Assembly (NCBI GenBank): GCA_951812925.1
Contig: OX638368.1
Span: forward strand, 12,789,994-12,853,993
Origin: Calliopum simillimum
Taxonomy: Eukaryota; Arthropoda; Insecta; Diptera; Lauxaniidae
Reading direction: 5' to 3'
DNA: 64,000 nucleotides
The translations under genes and the position numbers were made by a program. The notes below the pieces were generated by a model that did no database searches, was not told the DNA's origin, and saw only the letters and a program-made list of their open reading frames with translations. Position 1 is the stretch's first letter, and each line of letters opens with the position of its first letter. Positions 24,211-36,438 of this stretch are shown piece by piece.

Positions 24211-25084
24211 GTTATTGAGTGCTAGATCACAAATTCAGGAACAGCAAGAAATGGTCATAATGATACCTTTAAGTACATACTAAGGACTAATCAAAAACTT
24301 GTTTTTGCATATTAATAATTAATTGGAACATTGTTTAAATTTCCATTTTAACATCAAAGAACAGTGTTGATGGACTATAAAAAGTTAAATGCGCCCACAC
24401 GAAAAGAACACCTGAGATATCTGTGAAATATTATCAAAAAGTTTAAATAATATGAAAATTTAATTAACAGTGTAGACATAAATTGGCGAAAAAAATATAT
24501 AATATTTAGGCTTCTTAAATAATTAAGTACAACAATGGAATGTAAATTGAAAAGTTTCATTATTGGGACTCATTTATTACAGCCTTTTTAGTGACATAAC
24601 TGGAAATTTTACAAGTAGGAGTAATGATTTAAATGTTTTATAGTATTATATACGTGTTCTTCTTAATAGGTATTAATTTGCTTTTTCGTTTCGATTCCAT
24701 CTTTGATTCAAATACTATCGTGTCATAAATTTTGTTTGAGCTATGATGCATTTACCTCATGTTTAAAATGAGGCAGAGTTTTGATATACTTTATAGAAGA
24801 CTATTTGTAGATAATTAATTTTCCATTGAAAAAGCTTATTTAAAAATTAAAAAGAAAAATTGATAATGCTTAAAATGATGAAACCAAAAAAAGAAAGCAA
24901 AAACTCTTAATTGTTTTGTTTTTTTTGTACCCCTTTGTCTATAACACTTTTTGTGTCAGAAATAGGTAAGCACATAATCCATCATAAAAAATATAGATAA
25001 AATTTCGTTTAAAATGCTTTATGGAAAAATGTCTTGGGTTAAAAATTGACTGAAATATGGACACTTAAACATAGCAATTTTTTT
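24211..25084. other. AT-rich stretch without recognised features
   Basis: Nothing beyond short open frames and poly-T runs is seen. Confidence 0.5.
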
Positions 25085-25342
25085 ACGCGGTCGAAAAAAC
25101 CATTCACCCTAAAGCAAGGCATCTAACGAAAAAAGTGCGTCAGGCATAAAATAGTTCCAAGTATACGTGTTAGACGGGTTCTTGAGACAAATTGTAATTT
25201 TTAAAAAATTGCTAAAAAAACGAAATTATTAGAAAAGTTCCAAAAAATCTGGAAAAATTCACAACTATCCTTTAAACAAATCTAAGTAACTTTTGACCTA
25301 TACACACTGTGCTCTTGAGTAAGAACCGTTTTTTCGATAGTG
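25085..25342. repeat. Solo fold-back related to the core of the hAT-like element
   Basis: CGCGGTCGAAAAAACC at the left pairs imperfectly with GAACCGTTTTTTCGATAGTG at the right. Inside are AAGGCATCTAACGAAAAAAG, GGCATAAAAT, TCCAAG and CTCTTGAGTAAGAA, in the same order as the core of the element at 6814-8094. It is a diverged stand-alone copy. Confidence 0.6.
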
Positions 25343-28300
25343 TAAAAAAAAAATTGTTTGATCTAAGAAATTTTTCAATACAGCATTTTAAAGTGATTTA
25401 ATAGCACTTCGTGGTATTTTTCTCAAATAACCCATTGACCCATTTCTGTAATAAGACCAGTAAATCTCTTAGTTCCTTTCTATGTGACAAATTTAATCCC
25501 ATTAACTTGTGTGGATCCAATGATTAAAATGAAAGACTGTTTTAAATGGCTCCATAAATCTAACGAGGGCGTAGACTTAGCACACAAATTGGAAAAAATA
25601 AATCTATAATTCATTGATGTTTCTTCCAGCCGAATTAACAAATAAATAAAGTTCAAAACAACAGCTACACACCAACTGGTACTACGCATCTATTCATTTC
25701 ATTTGCTGAACAACAAATAGTGTGAGTTCATAAAATTTCAATAGCATACTTTAGTGCGTTGCAAATATAACATTTCTAGTGAATGCTTTTAACTTAAAGT
25801 TGCACAGCACGCGGTGTTAATGCTTCTCACATTTTGCACGGTATTTAAAACTAATTAAATTTTCATTATCAATTTAATCCAATCGTGCTCGACGGTGGCG
25901 GCGTTGACACAGAAAATGCTGCAGCTGCCGAAAATGCTTGAAAAATCGTTGCTTATTCTGGCAACAAACGAGAAAGTGTTAGGGATATGCGAGGTATGGC
26001 GAAAAAAACACGCAGCTTTGCGTAAAATAAAAAATAAAAAATTTTAAATGATGTGCCAATGAGAAACAACAATTTAAAAGTATCACAACAAGTCCAATTA
26101 AGATGGTAGAGCTTAAAATTTAGCTAACAACCACTTAAGTCGCTAAGAAATTATGTTGATTAATATGGAAATCGACTTTGACGTTGAGAGTATTGTGTGT
26201 GAAATTAGAACATATATCGAAGGCACCTTTTGATTTTGAAATGTTTACTTTATTCCATCTAATTCGTTTAAGTGTTTAAAGAAAATAAAAGAAATATTGT
26301 TTATATTGTTTAATTTAAAAAATTACCTCTTTGTTAAAATTTCAATCAGTTTTCGATAGATTTGTACAAAATATTGAAATGTATGGATGACTATAGTGCA
26401 TTTTCTGTGAAATACATTTATGCATATTTGAAATTTTTTTTTAAAACCTTAGGAGAGGCTTTAAGAAGATAATGAGACAAAACTTACGGCACTTGCAAAC
26501 TGATCATATGAGCCGGCTCATATATTAAGCATTCTGAAGAAAAAATTGTTACTCGACAGGGCTGTTGAAAAAATTGGAAAAACCGCCATCTATTTCAAAG
26601 TTTACCTTGAGAGAAGGTATCTGGGAAACTTAAAAAAAATATTTTTTCACCACCCTTAAAATAGCTAAAATGGTATTTTTCTATAACTTCGTCAGTTGCT
26701 GACCGATGTGTAAAAATTATATATCTTTGTAAAGAACTTAACACGGACTAAATTTTCCTTTATAACCTCTGCTGTAAATACATTCTCAAAGATTTAAATT
26801 TCGTAAGGAAAAACTTCCCTTTTGGCGAAACAAATTACAGAAACTGGGTCGCTCTAGCCGAATATAATTTTTGAAATCCAAAAGAATTTAGGAAAAACTT
26901 AGACCTAGTAGGCTCTTATATACATAAAACTATGTTAGCTGTTTTTGGAAAGGTCAAAATAGAAAGTTTTTTGTTTTCTAGATGATGTCTCTATCTAGAG
27001 CTAGGCTTAGGTCTCTGGGAAAACCTTTTTTCAATGACCTGAGTGAATTCGCTTATATTGATACTGGCTTCCTGCTGAAGTAGTCAATAAAACAAATTTT
27101 TGAAAGAAAACAAATCCAATCCCTAACAACCTTTCTAACCAGAAGGCCCAAGTACTTATGTGGTATTAAAACGGCACTTATATCGCTACTTAACCTTCTA
27201 GCATATTACACAGTTCTTGTGTATAATAATGGTGTCTTGTTAATTTCTAAAGCCCCGAGAGAAGATAAGTGTGAGTCTCTAAAAAATTTACCATTCTATG
27301 TCCTGGTGCTCAAAATGATGTTTGAATTTAAAATTTGATATTTAAGTTATTTAATACAGATAGCTAACCAGAGCTTCAGCATGAATTGCTTGAAGACAAA
27401 AAAAATTTTCAATATTCTACATGAAATTATAACAAGTGTTAAAGTGTTAAAAATCATTCTCCGTCCTGTCCCTAACCGCTTCTTAGTGCACTTAATTTGC
27501 CCGTTTTGCATATTACGCTACTTTCTAAAAAAAAATTATACGACATTATTTTTACACATATTTTAGCTACTGTCTTTCTGTATGAACTCTTCGAAATTTT
27601 TTTTTTTTTTATATAGAATGGTTGTCAACATGGAAGTTGGTCCCTCAACTTAAACCATCTCCACTCAGTTTTTCTTATTTTAACTGTGAATTTTGTAAAT
27701 GTTGAGTAAATAAAAAACTGAAAATGAAGAGAAAGAGGAGATTTGTTGTATTTTCAGCTCAGTTTTTTTTCGGTTTTTCGATAGTGAGTGTTGGTGCGTT
27801 TTTTTTTTTAAAATTTAAAAATTTTGTATTTTATAATACTAGACATATTATTTTATCTTTATATATTAAAACATTTAACAGTTACAGTGGATATACACCA
27901 GTTTCAACTTAAACAAAAAAAAAAAAAATTGCTTTTTCATTATGATATTATTGTTTTTGTAACATTTTGTCATTCTCCAATTCATCATTCTCCGTCGTTT
28001 TTTTTTTGCAACATTTTATCATTCTCCGTTTAGAAAGTTAGTTTTAGTTTTGCTTACACTTAATAAACACTTAACACTTAAATAAACTTTTTAAAAATTC
28101 CATAAAAATTTTAAGGCCAAAAAAGAAGTCTGGTGAATCTTTAAAGATCACTAAGAGAATTTTGACTATAATTACGATCATCAAGGTAATCATTTAAGCA
28201 AATAACCTAAAGGATCACAAATTGGATCCAAAAAAATGATAAACAACAAACCATTGCACCCTCCACAGCTCGAACGACAACTTAAGCTTGAAATTGGGCC

Positions 28301-29332
28301 GACTAGAATATATTCTCTCTAAGCCACCCAATGAAGCTTGCCGTTAATCACTTGACGTGAAGTTTACTAGGAAACGTAGGATACGGTAGACTAAAACTTT
28401 ACTAAAAACTGCTATTAGACAGGAAAATCTAAATTTAAGGAAAGCCATCAAGAAAAATAATGTGATCAATAAAAATTATTACATTCTAAATAAAAAGAAT
28501 TAGTATTCCAACTGGGTATAAAATTTGGTCAGAGTATATTTTTGCAATTACCATCCAGGTAATTAATGTACTGCAAAAATTTTAATTTCAGTAACAGTAG
28601 CGCAAGTACCTACTTATTAAACCTTAATTACACCTACGCAATTATAAAGCAATACATGATTTTCACCAAAAAATTTTGCAAAACTATATTTTTATTTTTG
28701 TAATTGTTACCACTACAAGTATGAAAAGGTCAAACCTTACCGGAAGCCATATAACAGGATGTTAAGTGTTGCATACAGCAATTTTGTGTAGGACATGTGA
28801 AGCATGAAAGCATTCAAACAACAACATAACGTAACGTACGTATGAAGGATATGATTTGTAGGTTATTTAAGGATTTTTGGTATTTGCACACGTTGTTGTT
28901 ATTTTTACTAAAATTTTTAAAAATTTTGTTTTTGTTGCTTCTGCTTTTAATTTTAATATGATTGCAAATTTTTAAGTTCATTTTTGGTTTCATTTGCAGT
29001 TTCTGTTGTGTTGTTTTTGGTTATGGTTTAACATTTCCTCTGAAATGCCAATGTGTCATGCATGTAAATAACTGTTAATTGTACGTACGTATGTATTGTG
29101 CTGTGTAGTTTATTTATACGTTTGTATGCAAATTTACGTAGGTTGCTTGCATTTTGAATTTTGCATTATGCAGTGCCAGCTTGCATTAGTGTAAGTGCGC
29201 ATGTGGGTGGATTTCAGCGGTTTGAACTTATGAATTATTTTTGGATTTAAATGGAAGAACAGACAAGTTCCAGAAGGCAAGGTTTTATCATTTATTGTTT
29301 GATGTCTCTCGGAAGAAATTAAGCTATTTGAT
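25343..29332. other. Long AT-rich stretch without recognised genes
   Basis: No coding or RNA gene is recognised. A short direct repeat of AACATTTTRTCATTCTCC occurs twice at about 27961-28030. Sequence starting CAGGGCTGTTGAAAAAAT near 26558 resembles a hAT-like end, but no partner end was found. TTG/AAC-rich low-complexity sequence lies around 28880-29030. Confidence 0.45.
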
Positions 29333-30864
29333 GTGTATGTATGTATGTATGTATTCTCCTTTAACTCCTAGGAGGAGCATAGGGCCAATATGAAATCTCT
29401 CCATTTGTCACGATCCCTTGCGATGACTTTGATCTCTTGCCACGATTTTCCCGATTCTTGGATTTCCTTTTCCAACGACCTTTTCCAGTTGGTTTTGGGT
29501 CTACCACGTCCTCTACTGCCTTGTGGATTCCACTCAAGTGCCTGGCGACAAACTTCGCTGTGTGGTTTCCGGAGAGTGTGACCAATCCATCCCCATTTGC
29601 GCAGCTTGATCTCGTTTGCTATAGCCTTCTGTTTGCATTTTTGATGTAGCTCGGAATTTGATATAGTGCGAGGCCACCAAACCTTTAGTATACGCCTTAA
29701 GCATTTGTTGACGAATACTTGCAGCTTGTTTGTTAGTTGTTCAGTAACAAGCCATGTTTCGCACCCATATAACAAAACCGATTTCACATTCGAATCAAAA
29801 ATGCGCACTCTCGTTTTGGTGGATATAACGGATGAAGACCATATTTTGTTCAGTTGAGCAAACGCGCCTTTTGCTTTTGCTATTCTTGAGTTGATATCCT
29901 CTTTTGCTCCACCATCCATGGAGATAATGCTGCCTAAATACGTGAAGCTATCGACGTTTCCGATGTCATCACTGCCAGCTTTAAACGTGATGTCATTGCT
30001 TGCGTTTAGCTTCATGCTTTTAGTCTTGGATACGTTGATTTTTAGGCCGGCCTTTTGTGATTCCAAGACAAGGTCTTCAATTTTGCTTTGCATATCTGAA
30101 TGTTTGGACGATAAGAGGCAGTTCCATTGAATACCCCTTTTGGCCTTATTAAGAGCTTTATCTAGGATATCATCAAGAACGATAAGGAAGAGTGATGGTG
30201 ATAGTAAACACCCCTGCCGTACGCCTGAATTAGTGGTGAATGTCGGTGACAACAACCCGTTGTGTAACACACTGCATTTAAAGCCTTCATATTGTGCACG
30301 TACTAAGTTTATGGCCTTTGCGGCAATACCTCTTCGTTGCAGTGACGCCCAGATGTTTTCTCGGGAGACACTGTCGAAGGCAGTGCTATAGTCAACGAAG
30401 ACAAGTTGAAGTGCAGCACGCCACTCGCATGATTGTTCGACAATTATTCTGAGGGTGTTTATTTGATCCACGCATGATCTGTTTCGCCGGAATCCTGCTT
30501 GCTGCTTTCGAATGGCCGAATCAAGTTTTTCGCTTACCCTGCTCAGAAGCACTTTCGTCAGTACTTTTGATGGTACTGAGAGCAAGGTGATGCCTCTATA
30601 GTTTCGGCACTCGCTTAGGTCACCTTTTTTCGGCAATTTGACTAACATGCCATGTAGCCAATCTTCTGGCAAACTCTCTTCACTCCAGATTTTGTTGAGC
30701 AGAGGATGGAGAATTTTAGCTGATGTTATGGGGCATGCCTTTAGCAGTTCAGCTGTTTGCTGTGGATTGCTGTAATTCAGAAAATTCTGATCGAAATAAA
30801 GCTCTTGAAAAACAGCTGATTTGCGCATATAAAAATAAATATTCAGCATGAAAAAACTTTTCAA
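29333..30864 (-). mobile_element. 5'-truncated non-LTR retrotransposon (LINE, RTE-like)
   Basis: The element is read leftward. Its 3' end carries a TGTA/TACA tetranucleotide tail (29333-29355) a few bases beyond the stop codon. A very short 3' UTR with a microsatellite tail is typical of RTE-type LINEs. The 5' end is cut off inside the reverse transcriptase, near 30760. The endonuclease and the start of RT are therefore missing. I favour an RTE-like clade from the tail and the C-terminal end of the protein, but other clades are possible. Confidence 0.85.
29368..30864 (-). pseudogene. LINE reverse transcriptase, truncated and lacking the catalytic FADD/YADD box
   Basis: The open frame gives 498 residues. 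Recognisable RT starts at about residue 37 (AELLKA); earlier residues are probably flanking DNA. The motifs run in order. LPKKGDLSECRNYRGITLL is at about 77-95. QAGFRRNRSCVDQI is at 122-135. FVDYSTAFDSVSR is at 156-168, with catalytic Asp158. GVRQGCLLSP is at 214-223. The next box, with the paired catalytic aspartates, should follow RGIQWN. Instead the sequence jumps to CLLSSKHSDMQ at 249-259, an in-frame loss of about 15 codons. The thumb and a C-terminal region follow, ending in GRGRPKTNWKRSLEKEIQES, then DRDKWRDFILALCSS and a TAG. Without motif C it cannot polymerise. No other stop or frameshift is seen. Confidence 0.9.
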
Positions 30865-31281
30865 ATGTAGGTGAGTTGTTTCTAGTTAAGCTGATTTGTG
30901 GAAGAAAGTCCAACAATAGTCATATCATAATGTAAATTGGCATAAAGACAATAAGATCAATAAGTGAAATTTAGAAAAAAAAATTTTTCTAAGCATTTTA
31001 GAGCTTTAGAGCTACTTAACGATACATTACAAAATCACTTTGTTGTACTTCCTTACGCATTAAATGTTATCGCTAATGCAGTATAAGACCTATTTCCAAA
31101 TTTTGCATTAATTGGGGAAGGAAAAAAAGTCCAAAATTGATGGTATTTTCTCCCTTTTGAACTTTTAACTGAAAAATGCGATATTTCTATAACTCGAGTT
31201 TTCGAACTTTGAACGGTCAGAGCGCCGTTTTACGATCCAACTTTAAAAATTCCTTTAGCGGGCTTTTCCACTAATCAAAGA
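30865..31281. other. Spacer between the LINE and a fold-back
   Basis: AT-rich sequence with nothing recognised. Confidence 0.45.
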
Positions 31282-31284
31282 TAA

Positions 31285-32155
31285 CACAGTTTTGTAAAAA
31301 AAAAAAAAATTCATAGCGTTTTGACCAGATTATGTGTTTCCTAGGGACTTTGACGTCCTGAATTCAAATCCCGGGTCCGTTTGTTTCCAAAACGTCTGAA
31401 AAAAGAGATTTCAAGGTCAGATTGAGGTCAAAATGGGGTTCATGTGTCGTTTAGTGATAAATTCGCTAAAATTCTGAAACTAATTTTTTATCATTGAGTT
31501 CTTAGTCCTTAAAAAGAATATGTGACTAAAAAGGGTATTTCTGACATAGTTTTGGAGATATAGCCATCGGAAGATCCGGATACATCTTCAATGAAAACCG
31601 CTATAAGTTGAGAACCCCTGGATGGATTTGGAAAATATTGAGGTCATATCAAAGATATTTTATTGTTCTTGCTGTTGTTGTTGTTGGTGTTGTTGATTTA
31701 TTTGTTGTTGTAATTGAAAAATTTTACAAGATTAAAAAAAAGGTCATATCTCGAAAACTGTGAATCCAATTGAAAATATGCTTGATAAATTTTTATAAGC
31801 TGTTGAAATACCTCTCATATGACATCAATATTTTTCAAATCCATCAAGGTGTTCCCAACTTATAGCGGTTTTCATAGAAGATATATATTCTGATCTTCCC
31901 ATGGCTATATCTCCGAAACTAGGTCCGAAATACCCTTTTTGATGACATATTCTTTTAAAGGACCAAAAATTCAATGATAAAAAATTTGTTCCAGAATTTT
32001 ATTGAATTTATCACTAAACGACACATGACCTCCATATGATCTTGAAATATTTTTTCTCAGACGTTCTGGAAAAAAACGGACCAGGACGTCAGAGTCCCTA
32101 GGAAACACATAGTCTGGTCAAAACGCCATGACATTTTTTTTTTTATAAACCTGTG
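31285..32155. mobile_element. CACAG-type fold-back element, copy 1
   Basis: This 871-bp element begins CACAGTTTTGTAAAAA and ends TTTATAAACCTGTG, flanked by the 3-bp duplication TAA (31282-31284 and 32156-32158). Arms of about 380 bp are inverted copies. They include GTTTTGACCAG, the GGGACTTTGACGTCC block, AGTGATAAATTCGCTAAAAT and GATATAGCCATCGG. The loop is TTG/TTGTTG-rich. A 3-bp duplication with CAC...GTG ends suggests a CACTA-like or related superfamily. No transposase is present. Copy 2 lies at 48231-49054. Confidence 0.83.
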
Positions 32156-32158
32156 TAA

Positions 32159-33667
32159 TCGAAGTGCTACACAAGAAACCATACAAAGAAAAACAAAAAA
32201 AAAAACTAATTTAATGTAGTTGAATAAAAACTGTTACATTGAGAGAAAACTCATGTTTTTACTGTGAAACCATCCTAAAACAGTAAAAAAATTTTTTTGG
32301 AACGTCCTAAAAAATTGGCTGTAGAGAGTTAAATTTTTTAACAAAACGTCAATTTGTCTGCATGAAAAAACTGCGTTTTATGTTCATCTTTCCAACGGTA
32401 CCTATCTTGAACGATTCGATATCTTTATTCCGTGAAAAACAAGAGCCCAAAAACAAAACCCTGTTCAAAGCACAGGCCTCTCTGCTTCATATCTTAAATA
32501 ACTCTCTCAGTAATCAGTTTACAATATCTGGTTTATATGGTTGGTACCATGCCCTTTGATTTAAATTCACTCATTTTCTTACCAAAGCTAACCTATAGTA
32601 TTTCTAACATTTGTACAAAATTTATAAGTACAAAGTTTTAAAACTTTTACTTGCATGACAGGTGACAAAATGAGTTCATCGATAGCTGTATTATAACAAT
32701 GCTTAGATAAAGTCACACAACTGCATAAAATTTTAGGTCGGTGTCTTTTTTCGTTTTTTCTACACATAAAAAAGTTTTATAGTGGAATTTTTTTGAAATT
32801 TTCAACTAGCTGTATACAACCAAGTTTACAAAATTTCTTGGTCATATAAGTACTTTCTCTATATTTTTCCTACTAGATACGAGTATATAGAATCTCCTTT
32901 TCTGCATCCTTATAAACGATTATCTATGAATATTTACATGGCGCTCTTTCTTTCTTTGATTCTATTATGCTATTATGAACTTACTCCACTTTAAAAATAA
33001 AAGCGCAAAACCATGTACCCATTTTGTGCCATAATAATCAGTTATTCGACCGATATAATTTCTTCAACTAAGTAAATGCCATCAGTTTTATCATTAAGTG
33101 AACTATGCGTGAAAGCAGAACCCAATTTTGTAAATATAATGGCATTTCTCTGTTACCCAATTTTTCAAATTAATGACTCCAATAACTCCGTTGGTTTTGC
33201 GAATTTTGAAAAAGTGAACTGAAGAAAATTGCTTAGAATAGTTCAGGAGTTTTACATTTTTTGGCGTTCAGCGGATTTCTATCCACCCTGTACAAAATAT
33301 TTGTGAAAACTTAATGTTAAAAAACACAAACATAAAACTTTTCTTAAATACACCCTAGCACATATGTGATCGAGTATCATGCATACAATCATCGATTGTG
33401 TTGGTTGGAACTTTTACCATTTTGGGCTCAAAATATCTTGAATAGCAATTTTGCAATTGATAGAAAATATTTTTTGCAAGTGCACAAAACTCTGTATCAA
33501 ACTAGCAGCATAGCAAATTTTCATGGAAAAATATGATCTATTTTGATGAGTACAGACTAAAGAAGGAAAACAGATTTTTTGATTAAAATTTTGGCATATG
33601 AGTGAATATTATACTTTCGTGCAAAATTTAATAGACTGAACTGCAGATAAGCAATTGCTTGGCATAC
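32159..33667. other. AT-rich stretch without recognised features
   Basis: Only short, motif-free frames occur here (for example 32362-32559). No repeat boundary is found. Confidence 0.5.
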
Positions 33668-33672
33668 GTTTT

Positions 33673-33849
33673 TGTTGAATACTAGTGTGCTTTGCCCTTA
33701 ATCATATTAAAAGTACACGTATGAACACCTCCTAATATTATTTAGAAAGTAAACAACTCTGTTTATTAGTACTTAAGAAATATGTATATAAGCTACTGCT
33801 CAATAAAGCATTCTCTCTCTTTTGTCTTAATCATCTCGAGTACACTTCA
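33673..33849 (+). repeat. 5' LTR
   Basis: The LTR is 177 bp, TGTTGAATAC to TACACTTCA. It holds a TATA-like TGTATATAA (about 33783-33791) and an AATAAA polyadenylation signal (33802-33807), so promoter and polyA site lie close together. It matches the 3' LTR except for two substitutions (AACAACTCTG here, AGCAACACTG there). Confidence 0.95.
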
Positions 33850-33851
33850 AT

Positions 33852-33863
33852 TGGCGACGAGGT
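33852..33863 (+). promoter_or_regulatory. Primer-binding site
   Basis: TGGCGACGAGGT lies two bases after the 5' LTR, beginning with the TGG that pairs with a tRNA CCA end. The tRNA is not identified with certainty; tRNA-Ser is the primer I associate with Mag-like elements. Confidence 0.75.
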
Positions 33864-33907
33864 TAAGTAAAATTTTATTTTATAAATATAAAAAAAAAAA
33901 AGAAAAG

Positions 33908-35530
33908 ATGACTAAACCTGAAGAGTCTCAAACTGTGACAACCAAGATGGTACATACAGCAAGTGTGCCAGAATTTTCTTCGTTGGATAATTTTCAACTA
34001 TGGCATGAGAGACTGGAGCTGCATTTTATTGAAATTGAGTGCACCAAAGAAAGTGGAAAAATTTCTACGTTATTAAAAACCATCAGCAGCGAGGTATACG
34101 GAATCCTGCATAGCGTTTGTAGCCCTAAACTGCCAAGCCAGATAAGTTATACTGAGCTTTGTGCAATTTTGGAACGCCATTTTACTCCGCCAGTCATTTT
34201 GTTCCGCGAGAGAAAAAATTTTTACGCCGCGAAAAGATCAGACAACGAGACAGTGGCCGCGTGGTATGCGCATGTAAAAAAACTGTCACTGCAATGCAAA
34301 TTTGGCGAAGTTCTTGAGAAAGTAGTTCTTGATAAATTTGTCGTCGAGCTTCCGGACAAAATTTTTGAAAAAATATGCGAAGAGGACCAGGAACTTACTT
34401 TAGATAAAGCTTTCAAAAAGGCACTTATAATGGAATCTAAGCTCACAGCGCAGTCATATGTAAAAAGAGAGGTTAATTACGTGAAAACACATGAACGCAG
34501 TAACTACAGCAGCAGCAGCAGCGGCAGCAGAGCTAATCATGCAAAAAGTGGTTCGAACAACAACAACAATAATGACAAGAGAAAAAAGTGTTCTCACTGT
34601 GGTTGGAAGAATCACACATCCAGCAAGTGCAAGTATCGTAATAGCGTTTGTCATACCTGCAATAAGCCAGGTCATTTGGCAAATATTTGTCGTAACAAAA
34701 ACAATAATGTTCAGTTTATTAATGAAAAAGAAGAAAGTAGTGGTATTTTTGATTCTATTTATAGTATTTCTACAGGAAGTCAAAAAAATGTTTGCGACCA
34801 GTACGAGCTTGCAGTTGAAGTAAATGGTTTTCGATTGACTGTATTGTGCGATACCGGGGCACCGTGCTCTTTGATGTCAGTCAATATTTTTGATTCACAT
34901 TTTGATCGGAGGTTACTGCGAGGGTGCTCAACTTCATACGCAGGATATGGTGGTGAACCAGTAAATGTTATCGGTGAGTTTGATGCTACAGTGTGTTATC
35001 GCGGACAGATTGTCAATGGTAAATTTATTGTGACGAACACGAAAAGACCAACCTTGTTGGGACGAGATTTTTTGCGTAGTTTAGGATTTGAGTTAAGAGT
35101 TAATAATTCAGGTAAATTACCTTATGAAATAAATTACGTTAATTCTTACAAACAAGTTGTAGCAGAATTAAAAAATGAATTTTCTGATGTTTTCAAGTGC
35201 GATTTAGGCAAGTGCAATTTGTGTACAGTAAAATTACAATTGGAAAAAGATTATAGTCCTATTTTTTGCAAACCGCGAACCGTACCTTTAGCTTGGCGCG
35301 ATACTATAGAAAAGCAATTGCAAGATTTGGTTCAAAAAGAAATTTTGATTCCAGTAGAGAATGCGGAATGGGGAACACCATTGGTTCCTATATTAAAGCC
35401 TAATGGCCAAATACGAATCTGTGGAGATTACAAGACTACTGTTAATCGTTTTTTGGTGGATTTTAACCCTCATCTCCCCAACATATTTTTAGCAACACAA
35501 GTCCACATCATGGGTAAATTTTACCCATAA
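33908..35530 (+). CDS. Gag-protease and N-terminal reverse transcriptase (interrupted gag-pol)
   Basis: The likely start is the ATG at 33908 (MTKPEESQ), after the primer-binding site; the open frame extends upstream into the LTR only because no stop occurs. The structural Gag region is followed by two zinc knuckles, CSHCGWKNHTSSKC (from residue 228) and CHTCNKPGHLANIC (from residue 248). They have CX2CX4HX4C spacing and bind RNA in the capsid. An aspartic protease follows, with DTGA at residue 315 and LLGRDFL further on. RT begins near residue 455 with WRDTIEKQLQDLV and reaches RICGDYKTTVNRF. From 35464 the frame reads into the inserted element and stops at 35528-35530. The remaining RT resumes at 36439. 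Gag and protease look intact, but the polyprotein is truncated. Confidence 0.93.
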   Translation: MTKPEESQTVTTKMVHTASVPEFSSLDNFQLWHERLELHFIEIECTKESGKISTLLKTISSEVYGILHSVCSPKLPSQISYTELCAILERHFTPPVILFRERKNFYAAKRSDNETVAAWYAHVKKLSLQCKFGEVLEKVVLDKFVVELPDKIFEKICEEDQELTLDKAFKKALIMESKLTAQSYVKREVNYVKTHERSNYSSSSSGSRANHAKSGSNNNNNNDKRKKCSHCGWKNHTSSKCKYRNSVCHTCNKPGHLANICRNKNNNVQFINEKEESSGIFDSIYSISTGSQKNVCDQYELAVEVNGFRLTVLCDTGAPCSLMSVNIFDSHFDRRLLRGCSTSYAGYGGEPVNVIGEFDATVCYRGQIVNGKFIVTNTKRPTLLGRDFLRSLGFELRVNNSGKLPYEINYVNSYKQVVAELKNEFSDVFKCDLGKCNLCTVKLQLEKDYSPIFCKPRTVPLAWRDTIEKQLQDLVQKEILIPVENAEWGTPLVPILKPNGQIRICGDYKTTVNRFLVDFNPHLPNIFLATQVHIMGKFYP

Positions 35531-36438
35531 CTTAAAAACATTCTGTTTTGGTCAATATCCCAAATTTTTAACGAAACTTAGTTATTTCTACCTTAACAAT
35601 CTAAAATCAAGGTGAATTGAAAGGAAAATAAGTCATATCAGGTGTTTTTTATATATATTTTAAGAAAACTTTGAAAATAAATAATTTTTATATTAATTCA
35701 TTGGCAATTTTTTGAAACACAAAAAAAAAAAAAAAAATATAATGTTTTGTGTAACAGATTACATATTTTATATAAATAAAATAAATTATTTTTATATTAT
35801 TATCAATTCAAATAAATAACATTTCAAAATTTTTTATACAAGCTCATAAAAAAGTACCAAAAAAATAAAACAAATAAGGATGTGCATGTACTGCAAATCA
35901 TAGCCCTATGCTCAGAGCAAAAAGGTTTTTTACACCAAATTCAGAGGTTTTTAGTTTTTCGGTCTTTTTTTGCCGGACATTAGAAACATCTGACAGGTTT
36001 TTCTAGTACAACATTGGTTGTTTTCAGAGTGGACTAAAAGTACGAAAAATTTTCATTATAAGCTCCTTCAAACTTTTTCGAAGTTGTGTGATTTGGTATC
36101 TGCTTTTTAACTTTGGTTAAAACAATGAGAATTAAATTTTTTTCAAAATTTTAATTATTTCGTCGTCATGTTTTACTCTTTTTCGTGCCATTTTTCACTA
36201 TTTTCAATCAAAACGAAAAAAAAAAAACTTACATAAGTCCACAACATGGGTAAAATTTACCCGAAAAAAAAATTAAAACGCTATACCTCCGACAACTGAC
36301 GACGATCGCTTGCGACAAAGCCCACAACAAAAGGAGAATACAGTGAGGTAATTTACATGCGCTTACTTTGTTTTTTTGTTAGTTTTTTAGCGAATTATTA
36401 CGAAAACAAACTTCGCATGGGTAAATTTTACCCATGAT
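35464..36438. mobile_element. Non-autonomous DNA element inserted in the RT gene
   Basis: A perfect 8-bp duplication GTGGATTT (35456-35463 and 36439-36446) brackets 975 bp of non-coding sequence. Removing the insert plus one duplicate restores the gag-pol frame exactly. The palindrome ATGGGTAAATTTTACCCAT occurs near both ends (35510-35528 and 36417-36435), with a variant at about 36246-36262. The left and internal copies sit in the larger motif AAGTCCACAWCATGGG. The right end stops in that motif, while the left has 43 extra bases before it, so the ends are not simple inverted repeats. The 8-bp duplication suggests a hAT-like insertion, but the superfamily is uncertain. Confidence 0.83.

Noticed and set aside
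26558..26620. CAGGGCTGTTGAAAAAAT-type sequence resembling a hAT end
   Set aside because: No inverted partner end or 8-bp duplication was found nearby.
29361..29857. Several plus-strand frames over the LINE
   Set aside because: They are antisense shadows of the reverse transcriptase frame.
34454..34823. Overlapping frames on both strands inside gag
   Set aside because: They are shadows of the AGC/AAC-rich Gag sequence before and around the zinc knuckles.
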